A stretch of DNA of 64,000 bases from Chitinophaga niabensis (GTDB taxonomy: Bacteria > Bacteroidota > Bacteroidia > Chitinophagales > Chitinophagaceae), in the NCBI RefSeq assembly GCF_039545795.1, contig NZ_CP154260.1:439001-503000 (forward strand), given 5' to 3'. This document shows, one piece after another, positions 27,976 to 35,045 of this stretch (positions are counted from its first letter, which is position 1; each line of letters begins with the position of its first letter). The translations under genes were made by a program, and so were the position numbers. The notes beneath the pieces are model-generated. The model saw only the letters and a program-made list of their open reading frames with translations. It was not told where the DNA came from and made no database searches.

Positions 27976-28581
27976 ATGGCAAGGTACACAGGACCCAAGA
28001 CCAAGATCTCAAGGATTTTTGGCGAGCCCATTTTAGGAAATGGCAAGTATTTAGGTAAGAACAGCAATCCTCCCGGTCAACACGGTGCACAACGCAAACG
28101 TAAACAACTGGGCGAATATGCCTTACAGCTGAGAGAGAAACAAAAAGCTAAATACACTTACGGTGTATTAGAGCGCCAGTTCCGTAACCTTTTCGAAGAA
28201 GCTACCCGTAGAAAAGGCGTTACCGGTGAAGTATTGATCAAATTACTGGAAGCTCGTTTAGATAACGCAGTTTTCCGTCTTGGTATCGCACCTTCACGCC
28301 CTGCAGCCCGTCAGCTTGTTGCGCATAAGCACATCACTGTAAACGGTACTGTAGTGAACGTTCCTTCTTTACAACTGAAACCAGGAGATGTGATCGGTCT
28401 GAAAAATAAAACAGCCGGTAACACTTCCCTCACCAGCAACATCCGCGGAAAGAATCCAAAGTTCAGCTGGTTGGATTGGAATGAAAAAGACATGAAAGGT
28501 ATTTTCATTGCATATCCTGAAAGAGAAAGCGTTCCTGAGAACATCAAGGAACAACTGATCGTGGAATTGTACTCTAAGTAA
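27976..28581 (+). CDS. rpsD: Small ribosomal subunit protein uS4, zinc-free form
   Basis: 201 residues. The N-terminal region that carries four Cys in zinc-type S4 here reads TGPKTKISRIFGEPILGNGK with no cysteine. The S4 RNA-binding domain (RLDNAVFRLGIAPSRPAARQ) is intact. S4 nucleates 30S assembly. Located between rpsK and rpoA as usual in the phylum. Confidence 0.98.
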   Translation: MARYTGPKTKISRIFGEPILGNGKYLGKNSNPPGQHGAQRKRKQLGEYALQLREKQKAKYTYGVLERQFRNLFEEATRRKGVTGEVLIKLLEARLDNAVFRLGIAPSRPAARQLVAHKHITVNGTVVNVPSLQLKPGDVIGLKNKTAGNTSLTSNIRGKNPKFSWLDWNEKDMKGIFIAYPERESVPENIKEQLIVELYSK

Positions 28582-28650
28582 TATGTTATAGCCGCCTGCT
28601 GGTGGCTATAGCTGTGTAACATAAGTTAAACTCATAAATCAAGCATATCA

Positions 28651-29646
28651 ATGGCAATTCTTAATTTCCAAAAGCCTGACAAGATCGTTTTGCAGAAGTC
28701 CACGGACTTTGAAGCTCAATTCGAATTCCGTCCATTAGAACCAGGTTACGGTGTGACAGTTGGTAACGCGCTCCGCCGTGTACTGTTGTCTTCATTGGAG
28801 GGCTATGCCATTGTGGGAATAAAGATTGAAGGCGCCGATCACGAGTTTGCTACCCTGAAAGGGATCACTGAAGACGTTACTGAGATCATCCTCAACCTGA
28901 AACAGGTACGTTTCAAGAAGATTGTTGAGAATGAAGTAGGAAGCGAGAAAATTCAGATCTCTATCAAAGGTAAAACAGAGTTCCGTGCAGATATGATCGA
29001 GAAAGCAACCAACTCTTTCCAGATCATGAACCCTGAACTGCTGATCTGCACCCTGGATCCTTCTGCTAAGCTGGATATTGAACTGACGATCGGTAAAGGT
29101 CGCGGTTACGTTCCTGCTGAAGAGAACAGACCCAAAGATGCAATCTTCGGATACATCGCCATCGACTCTGTATTTACACCCATCAAGAATGTAAAGTATA
29201 GCATCGAGAACACCCGGGTTGAACAAAAGACTGACTATGAGAAGTTGATCATGGAAGTTCACACGGACGGTACTATCCATCCTGAAGAAGCAGTTAAACA
29301 AGCTTCCCGCATTCTGATCCAGCACCTGATGATCATCACTGATGAAAATATCAGCTTTGATACCAAGGATACTGAGAAAGAAGATGTTGTAGACGAGCAA
29401 ACATTGCAACTCCGCAAGATCCTGAAAACTCCGCTGGAAGATCTGGACCTGAGCGTTCGTGCATTCAACTGCCTGAAAGCTGCAAAGATCAACTCCCTGA
29501 GCGAACTCGTTCAATACGAGCAGGAGGAACTGATGAAATTCAGGAACTTCGGTCAGAAATCACTCAGCGAGATCGAGCAGGTACTCGGCGAAAGAGGTCT
29601 TCACTTCGGTATGGACCTGTCCAAACTGAAACTGGACGAAGAATAA
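28651..29646 (+). CDS. rpoA: DNA-directed RNA polymerase subunit alpha
   Basis: 331 residues. The N-terminal dimerisation domain ([30 protein letters not shown]) and the C-terminal domain with helix-hairpin-helix ([38 protein letters not shown]) are both present. The CTD residues would contact UP elements and activators. A strong hairpin lies between it and rplQ. Confidence 0.98.
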   Translation: MAILNFQKPDKIVLQKSTDFEAQFEFRPLEPGYGVTVGNALRRVLLSSLEGYAIVGIKIEGADHEFATLKGITEDVTEIILNLKQVRFKKIVENEVGSEKIQISIKGKTEFRADMIEKATNSFQIMNPELLICTLDPSAKLDIELTIGKGRGYVPAEENRPKDAIFGYIAIDSVFTPIKNVKYSIENTRVEQKTDYEKLIMEVHTDGTIHPEEAVKQASRILIQHLMIITDENISFDTKDTEKEDVVDEQTLQLRKILKTPLEDLDLSVRAFNCLKAAKINSLSELVQYEQEELMKFRNFGQKSLSEIEQVLGERGLHFGMDLSKLKLDEE

Positions 29647-29659
29647 AATCTGTATAGCA

Positions 29660-29700
29660 CAAATCACGGATAGCTGTAAAGCATCCGTGATTTGTATTTT
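29660..29700 (+). terminator. Terminator-like hairpin between rpoA and rplQ
   Basis: CAAATCACGGAT (29660-29671) pairs perfectly with ATCCGTGATTTG (29683-29694), followed by TATTTTATAA. The 12-bp stem is strong but the T tract is interrupted, so partial read-through into rplQ is likely. Confidence 0.55.
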
Positions 29701-29758
29701 ATAACAAGTACCTTGTAATTCCTGACACGGTGCAAGGGAACACAAACAAAACAATGTC

Positions 29759-30241
29759 ATGCGTCACGGAGTAAAATTAAACAAGCTGAGCCGCACTGCT
29801 GCTCACCGTAAGAGTCTGATGAGTAACCTCGCTTGCGAGCTGATCAGCCACAAACGTATTCAAACTACATTAGCTAAAGCAAAAGCGCTGCGCGTGTATA
29901 TCGAACCACTGTTAACACGTGGTAAATCAGACGATACACACAACCGCCGTGTTGTATTCAGCTACCTGCAGGATAAAGAAGCCATCAAGGAACTGTTCGG
30001 AACCATCAGCGAAAAGATCGCTGCCCGTCCAGGTGGTTACACCCGTATCATCAAGCTGGGCAAACGTCATGGTGACAATGCTGAAGTAGCTTTGATCGAA
30101 CTGGTAGACTTCAACGAGATCTATGGTAAAACTGCGGAAGCTGAAAAAGCACCTGCTAAGAAAACTCGTCGTGCCGGTGGTGCTAAGAAAAAAGCAGATG
30201 ATGCTGCTGCACCTGCTGCTGAAGAAAAAGCTGCTGAATAG
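29759..30241 (+). CDS. rplQ: Large ribosomal subunit protein bL17 with extended tail
   Basis: 160 residues. The first about 120 residues are ordinary L17 ([20 protein letters not shown] ... [20 protein letters not shown]). The last about 37 form a Lys then Ala/Glu-rich tail, common in Bacteroidota. L17 lies near the tunnel exit. Last gene of the ribosomal cluster, followed by a strong terminator. Confidence 0.98.
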   Translation: MRHGVKLNKLSRTAAHRKSLMSNLACELISHKRIQTTLAKAKALRVYIEPLLTRGKSDDTHNRRVVFSYLQDKEAIKELFGTISEKIAARPGGYTRIIKLGKRHGDNAEVALIELVDFNEIYGKTAEAEKAPAKKTRRAGGAKKKADDAAAPAAEEKAAE

Positions 30242-30268
30242 TTTTAAAGAACTGAATATTATATTAAG

Positions 30269-30300
30269 AGGGACAGAGCATTTCGCTTTGTCCCTTTTTT
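30269..30300 (+). terminator. Terminator of the ribosomal cluster
   Basis: AGGGACAGAGC (30269-30279) with GCTTTGTCCCT (30285-30295), loop ATTTC, and a six-T run. Confidence 0.92.
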
Positions 30301-30347
30301 ATTGTGAACATTCCCAGCCTAAAGGTTAAAACAAATTAAATATTTAC

Positions 30348-30355
30348 TATATTTG
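30348..30355 (+). promoter_or_regulatory. Candidate -7 box of the zinc-ribbon gene
   Basis: TATATTTG fits TAnnTTTG, 22 bases before the ATG at 30378. Confidence 0.45.
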
Positions 30356-30377
30356 ATATGTCGAAAACCTATATCCT

Positions 30378-31184
30378 ATGTACTACCTGAAGTGCGGTTA
30401 TTGCGCAGAGCATAGCCCCTTAAAATCCGAATACATCACTTTCTGCGACCATTGCAGTAAAAAATTCCCCTTTAATTATGCAGACTGGAAGGTTCAGCAC
30501 CCCAACAGCACTTTTGCTGCATATGAAATGGAAATAGGCGTACCGGAAGCAAAGTATGAAGCGATCATGAAAAAGCGCCGCCGCCAGGGGTTTGATCTCC
30601 GGAAAAAAACAGCTTTGATCACCAGTATTGTGGTATTGATTGCCTGCAGTACGCTGGGCGCTTATTATGGACCAGCATTGGTTAAAATGTTCCAGGAACC
30701 GGCCGTTCCTGTTACTATGCTGAATACTGATAACTGGCGTACTTTCAGAGGGAATATGCTTCAAATACAGACTCCCTTGTCCTTATCTCCTGTATCTGTT
30801 AAGGATCAGCCGAATATGCGCCTGAAAGCCTTTAAAGGGGGAAGTACCGGGGAAGGGCTGGTGATAAGGATGGACGAAGTGGTTTACCTGGCAGACAATT
30901 ATATTGGCCTGGAACTGGCATCTAAAGAGGCGGCCAATCAACTGAGCAGGGAAGAGGGGGTATCACAGTTCACTTATACAGAAAAACCGGTCATCATCCT
31001 GGGGCAGCAGGCTATACTGCAGCATGGTAGTTATATTTACAAACAATCCTCACCCATAGAGTTCAACAGCCTGGTAGCGGTAAAAGGAGGTACCCGGGTA
31101 CAGTTGTTGGTAACACACCGGGGGAATGATGAAACCGGCAGAAAGATAGCGGAAAAGGTGATGGGATCAGCGAGATTAAATTGA
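30378..31184 (+). CDS. Zinc-ribbon membrane protein of unknown function
   Basis: 268 residues. The N-terminus has a four-cysteine zinc-ribbon pattern (Cys6, Cys9, Cys23, Cys26: CGYC ... FCDHC). A basic stretch (MKKRRRQGFDLRKK, about 64-77) precedes one membrane helix (about 79-97). The C-terminal domain of about 165 residues, after the Pro-rich VKMFQEPAVPV, has beta-type patterning and would lie outside the cytoplasm, with the ribbon inside. I do not recognise a named family. It stands alone between the ribosomal terminator and carA and carries its own promoter box. Confidence 0.85.
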   Translation: MYYLKCGYCAEHSPLKSEYITFCDHCSKKFPFNYADWKVQHPNSTFAAYEMEIGVPEAKYEAIMKKRRRQGFDLRKKTALITSIVVLIACSTLGAYYGPALVKMFQEPAVPVTMLNTDNWRTFRGNMLQIQTPLSLSPVSVKDQPNMRLKAFKGGSTGEGLVIRMDEVVYLADNYIGLELASKEAANQLSREEGVSQFTYTEKPVIILGQQAILQHGSYIYKQSSPIEFNSLVAVKGGTRVQLLVTHRGNDETGRKIAEKVMGSARLN

Positions 31185-31220
31185 TCTTAAATAACCTGTC
31201 CAAAATTCAAAATCATGCCC

Positions 31221-31228
31221 TAACTTTG
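31221..31228 (+). promoter_or_regulatory. Candidate carA -7 promoter box
   Basis: TAACTTTG fits TAnnTTTG; the carA ATG is 54 bases downstream. The -33 element is not convincing. Confidence 0.5.
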
Positions 31229-31281
31229 CACAGTTTTAACCGTTCCTTCCGGGAACATAAAAAAAGAAAGGGTAAGAAGAA

Positions 31282-32394
31282 ATGCCGCAGACTACCAGAT
31301 CATCACAGCCAGCCATGCTGTTATTAGAAGATGGCACCGTTTTCCATGGTAAAGCTTTCGGAAAAGTTGGAACAGCTTCCGGAGAACTTTGTTTCAATAC
31401 AGGGATGACGGGCTACCAGGAAGTGTTCACAGATCCTTCCTACAAGGGACAGGTGCTGATCATGAACAACTGTTACGTAGGTAACTATGGTACCAAGAAT
31501 GAAGATGTGGAGAGCAGCAGTGTAAAGATCAGCGGGTTGATCTGTAAGAATATCGCCCATAATTTCTCCCGCAAGATGGCGGATACTTCCCTCGCTCAAT
31601 TCCTTGAAGAAAACAATCTGGTAGCCATACATGAAGTGGATACACGCGCGCTTGTTTCGCATATCCGCAGTAAAGGAGCCATGAATTGTATCATTTCTTC
31701 CGAAATACTCGATGAAGCGGAATTAAAGGCGCAACTGGCCAAAGTTCCATCCATGGAAGGGCTGGCATTGTGTGCAGAAGTTTCAACGAAAGAACCTTAT
31801 TTCATTGGTGATCCCAATGCAGAGATCCGTATAGCAGTAATTGACAACGGCGTAAAGCGTAACATGCTGAAATGCCTTTCAGAAAAAGGTGCTTACCTGA
31901 AAGTACATCCTACGCAAACTACTTTTGCAGAATGCGAAACTTTCAAACCTCACGCTTATTTCATCTCCAATGGTCCTGGCGATCCGGCTCCCCTGACTTA
32001 TGCGGTAGATACGATCAAACAGGTGTTGGCCGCAGATCGTCCGCTGTTTGGAATTTGCCTGGGGCATCAGTTATTGGCTATGGCTAATGGCATTCCTACT
32101 TATAAAATGCATCACGGTCACCGTGGACTGAACCATCCGGTGAAGAACCTGTTGACCGGTAAATGTGAGATCACTACCCAGAACCATGGTTTTGCGATAG
32201 ACGCAAAGGCTGTGGCAGCTTCTGAAAATGTGGAAATTACCCACATTAATCTGAACGACAATTCTGTAGAAGGGATCCGCATTAAGAACAAACCTGCGTT
32301 TTCTGTGCAATACCACCCGGAATCTACTCCCGGTCCGCACGATTCCCGCTATTTGTTTGATGACTTCTTTACTATGATCAAGTCGAATATGTAG
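31282..32394 (+). CDS. carA: Carbamoyl-phosphate synthase small subunit
   Basis: 370 residues. The glutaminase subunit supplies ammonia to CarB for carbamoyl phosphate (pyrimidine and arginine synthesis). N-terminal CPSase domain (LLLEDGTVFHGKAFG; NTGMTGYQEVFTDPSYKGQ). The C-terminal class I amidotransferase has the nucleophile Cys in FGICLGHQLLAMANG and the His/Glu pair in VQYHPESTPGPHD. carB is not in the window. Position after the ribosomal cluster is common in Bacteroidota. Confidence 0.97.
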   Translation: MPQTTRSSQPAMLLLEDGTVFHGKAFGKVGTASGELCFNTGMTGYQEVFTDPSYKGQVLIMNNCYVGNYGTKNEDVESSSVKISGLICKNIAHNFSRKMADTSLAQFLEENNLVAIHEVDTRALVSHIRSKGAMNCIISSEILDEAELKAQLAKVPSMEGLALCAEVSTKEPYFIGDPNAEIRIAVIDNGVKRNMLKCLSEKGAYLKVHPTQTTFAECETFKPHAYFISNGPGDPAPLTYAVDTIKQVLAADRPLFGICLGHQLLAMANGIPTYKMHHGHRGLNHPVKNLLTGKCEITTQNHGFAIDAKAVAASENVEITHINLNDNSVEGIRIKNKPAFSVQYHPESTPGPHDSRYLFDDFFTMIKSNM

Positions 32395-32444
32395 AAATAT
32401 AATGGAATGGGGGAGACCCCATTTCATTGACCTCATTTAAAAGG

Positions 32445-32500
32445 AAAGGTCCCGAGGAATCGGGACCTTTGCATTTTAAAATTCCACGTTATGAAAACTA
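32445..32500 (+). repeat. Hairpin + TTCCACGTTATGAAAA element, copy 1 (also carA terminator)
   Basis: Perfect 11-bp stem AAAGGTCCCGA/TCGGGACCTTT with GGAA tetraloop (32445-32470), then TTTGC and TTCCACGTTATGAAAA ending in the repeat. The stem is weakly terminator-like because only three Ts follow directly. Confidence 0.6.
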
Positions 32501-32676
32501 GCGAAAGGTACTATGCAGTTAAGCACAATACCCACCTTGTCTTTTCATTACATGACAATAATATGAAAAAATAATAATGATCTGCCCGCTATTATGACGG
32601 AAATTTCCTTGAAATCGTGGATTTTAAATTGCAATCGGTTGGAAAAAGATAATTCTTGATATTAGGGAAAAAAAAT

Positions 32677-32728
32677 ACGGCTCTGTGAACAGAGCCGTTT
32701 GCCTTTATAAATTCCACGTTATGAAAAA
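32677..32728 (+). repeat. Hairpin + TTCCACGTTATGAAAA element, copy 2
   Basis: Stem ACGGCTCTG/CAGAGCCGT (32677-32685, 32690-32698) with TGAA loop, then TTTGC and the same TTCCACGTTATGAAAA. The stem sequence differs from copy 1, yet pairing is preserved; the downstream motif is identical. Confidence 0.6.
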
Positions 32729-33151
32729 CTGATACAAAAATATGTTGATTAGCTAAAACGTTTTAGTTTGTCGCCGTTTTTTTACATAATGTTGATAATG
32801 CAAAGGTCGCGCCATTTTCCCATTTGTCAAAATTATACAAGTTAAATTTTTGCTAAGCAGGTTTAGAATTTTGTCTAACATGTATTCAAATTTTTACTAT
32901 CTAACTTATCTTCCTTTGCGTCCTGATTACACAGTAAAAATAGACAATAAAATCGTATTTCAAAACAACAATGTTGTAAAAAATGGATGTTTTTGCCAAA
33001 ATATGATATATAGAATTTATTTTAATGCAAATATCCACTATTCATAAGCATTCCAGCCACCAAATTGAGAAACATGATTTTTGTCATGTTTCAGAAGAAT
33101 AATGTTTTTTTAACATGATCTTCCCGGTTTTTACCCGGTTATTGGCAAGAT

Positions 33152-34345
33152 TTAAATTTTTCCGGGGTAGATTTCCAGCGCTTTTTCCAGCGCTTTCATC
33201 GCTTTTGTGATAGATTCCTTATTTATTACATAAGCTAACCGCACTTCCTGCTTTCCAAGCCCCGGAGTGGCATAAAAACCGGTAGCAGGAGATAACATAA
33301 CGGTTTGCTCTTCATATGAAAAGGACTCCAGCAGCCACTGACAGAACTTATCCGCATCATCAATGGGTAAACGCGCCATTGCATAGAATGCTCCGCCCGG
33401 ATTAGGGCAGAATACGCCGGGGATCTTATTCAGTAAGGATACCAGGGTATCGCGGCGGCTTTGGTATTCAGCCTTGATGCCATCGAAGTAGTTATCAGGA
33501 AGGTCTACCGCAGCTTCTGCAGCAATTTGAGCGAAACTGGGCGGGCTAAGGCGGGCCTGTGCAAACTTCATCACGGAGTCAAGGATTGTTCTGTTGTGGG
33601 TAACTACAGCCCCGATACGTGCACCACAGGCGCTGTACCGTTTGGATATAGTGTCGAATACCACCACATGGTTATCCATACCCGTAAGGTTCAGGGCGGA
33701 GATATTTTCCCCGTCATAACAGAATTCTCTGTAGGCTTCATCAGAGAAGAGGAAGAGATTATGTTTAAGGCAGATCTCTTTTAACACTTCCATTTCTGCA
33801 CGGCTATATAAATAACCGGTAGGGTTGTTAGGGTTGCAGATGAGGATGGCCTTTGTTTTAGGCGTGATCTTTTTTTCAAAGTCTGCTATTGGCGGCAAAG
33901 CAAAGCCGGTATCAATAGATGAAGTAACAGGAACGATGCTGATGTTCGCTTCTGTGGCAAATCCATTATAGTTTGCGTAAAAAGGTTCCGGTACAATCAC
34001 CTCATCCTGGGGATCCAGGCAGGCCATAAAACCAAACAGGATAGCTTCTGAACCACCGGTGGTTACAATGATCTCCGTATGATCTACCGTAATATCAAAC
34101 TTCTTATAATAACTAATGAGTTTGCGGCGATAGCTTTCATTACCGGCGCTATGGCTGTAGTCCAGGATCTTAAAAGTGGAATGTCTTACCGCGTCCAGCA
34201 CTGGCTGAGGGGTTTCAATATCCGGTTGGCCAATGTTAAGATGGTAAACGGTAACCCCTTTCTTCTTAGCTGCTTCAGCATAGGGGACCAGCTTACGAAT
34301 GGGAGAGGGTGGCATGATCTGTCCACGCTGACTGATGTTAGGCAT
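33152..34345 (-). CDS. PLP-dependent aminotransferase class I/II (aspartate-aminotransferase type)
   Basis: 397 residues. Fold-type I enzyme with ICNPNNPTGYLYSRAEM, the cofactor-binding SDEAYREF and the catalytic Lys in FDTISKRYSACGARIG. It converts amino acid and 2-oxo acid pairs; close relatives are usually labelled aspartate or aromatic aminotransferases, and substrate cannot be fixed. Monocistronic on the minus strand, facing carA across a noncoding gap. Start MPNISQRGQIMPPSPIRKL is typical of the subgroup. Confidence 0.93.
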   Translation of the reverse strand: MPNISQRGQIMPPSPIRKLVPYAEAAKKKGVTVYHLNIGQPDIETPQPVLDAVRHSTFKILDYSHSAGNESYRRKLISYYKKFDITVDHTEIIVTTGGSEAILFGFMACLDPQDEVIVPEPFYANYNGFATEANISIVPVTSSIDTGFALPPIADFEKKITPKTKAILICNPNNPTGYLYSRAEMEVLKEICLKHNLFLFSDEAYREFCYDGENISALNLTGMDNHVVVFDTISKRYSACGARIGAVVTHNRTILDSVMKFAQARLSPPSFAQIAAEAAVDLPDNYFDGIKAEYQSRRDTLVSLLNKIPGVFCPNPGGAFYAMARLPIDDADKFCQWLLESFSYEEQTVMLSPATGFYATPGLGKQEVRLAYVINKESITKAMKALEKALEIYPGKI

Positions 34346-34390
34346 TTGGTGTATTGTTTAGCGGTGCAAAGGTATTGTAATGAAGTATAA

Positions 34391-34422
34391 CAAAAAAAGC
34401 CCCCGTGATGAACGGAGGCTTT
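34391..34422 (-). terminator. Terminator of the DUF1573 gene
   Basis: On the minus strand AAAGCCTCCGT pairs with ACGGGGGCTTT (one mismatch), followed by a seven-T run. Confidence 0.85.
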
Positions 34423-34443
34423 ATATGCGAAAGATTTGTGTGA

Positions 34444-34848
34444 TTAGTTTTCTACCGTACCGGTAAGGATCAATTCTTTCTCCTGTTCAACTCCTTTCAA
34501 TTTAAGATAGATCGTTTTTTGCGGTTTACCTACCTGATTGGCGCTGTAAGTTGCAGTGATCTTACCGGCTTTACCAGGAAGGATAGGTTCTACCGTCCAG
34601 TTAGGAACAGTACAACCGCAACTGGCGGTGGCCTTTTCGATCAATACAGGCTCTTTGGAGATATTCGTGAATTCGAATGTGATCGTTACGGGTTTATTGA
34701 ATTTGGTTACACCAAAATCAATATTATCTTTTTTAAATTTCACCTTGGCATCAACAGCATTCGTTGCACCAGATCCATTCTGTGCCTGGGCAAACACCGC
34801 AGTGCTTACCAGCAAACTTGCAAATAGGGATAAGATAATTGTTTTCAT
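34444..34848 (-). CDS. DUF1573-family secreted protein
   Basis: 134 residues. Signal peptide (MKTIILSLFASLLVSTAVFAQ) then an Ig-like beta-sandwich domain with FKKDNIDFGVTKFNKPVTIT, the hallmark ASCGCTVPNW cysteine pair and TATYSANQVGKPQKTIYLK. DUF1573 proteins are very common in Bacteroidota and are periplasmic or surface-located; function is not established. Monocistronic with a strong terminator, divergent from the E1 gene. Confidence 0.92.
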   Translation of the reverse strand: MKTIILSLFASLLVSTAVFAQAQNGSGATNAVDAKVKFKKDNIDFGVTKFNKPVTITFEFTNISKEPVLIEKATASCGCTVPNWTVEPILPGKAGKITATYSANQVGKPQKTIYLKLKGVEQEKELILTGTVEN

Positions 34849-35019
34849 CTTTTTTAATTTGGTTTTTATCGATCGGTTAAAACGTAATAGTTCCTACCAG
34901 TTTCCTCAACAAATTTACGGCCAAAAATTGAACCGCAGATATCAAGATATTAAAAATTTCTTAAAAATTTAAATATTTGAGGAAATCAACAGGGCATTTA
35001 CCCATTCATCAATTTCCAC

Positions 35020-35027
35020 TACATTTG
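35020..35027 (+). promoter_or_regulatory. Candidate -7 box of the E1 gene
   Basis: TACATTTG fits TAnnTTTG and ends 18 bases before the chosen ATG at 35046. It excludes the upstream in-frame start at 34977, which would lie ahead of the promoter. Confidence 0.5.
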
Positions 35028-35045
35028 TGCTTTAACCAGGTAAGC

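Larger units (their letters stand above)
32395..33151. other. 757-base convergent gap with duplicated hairpin element
   Basis: No supported gene. It holds two hairpins (32445-32470 and 32677-32698), each followed by a TTTGC-(A/C)TTT-A/T-rich stretch and TTCCACGTTATGAAAA, plus a 14-base palindrome CTAAAACGTTTTAG (32753-32766). The rest is AT-rich. The ORF at 32850-33047 is not convincing. Confidence 0.6.

Noticed and set aside
32850..33047. 65-codon plus-strand ORF
   Set aside because: Phe/Tyr/Asn-rich translation of AT-rich DNA, no promoter or ribosome-binding site.
34977..35045. N-terminal extension of the E1 protein
   Set aside because: The extension covers the TACATTTG promoter box and is not needed for the alpha-subunit fold.
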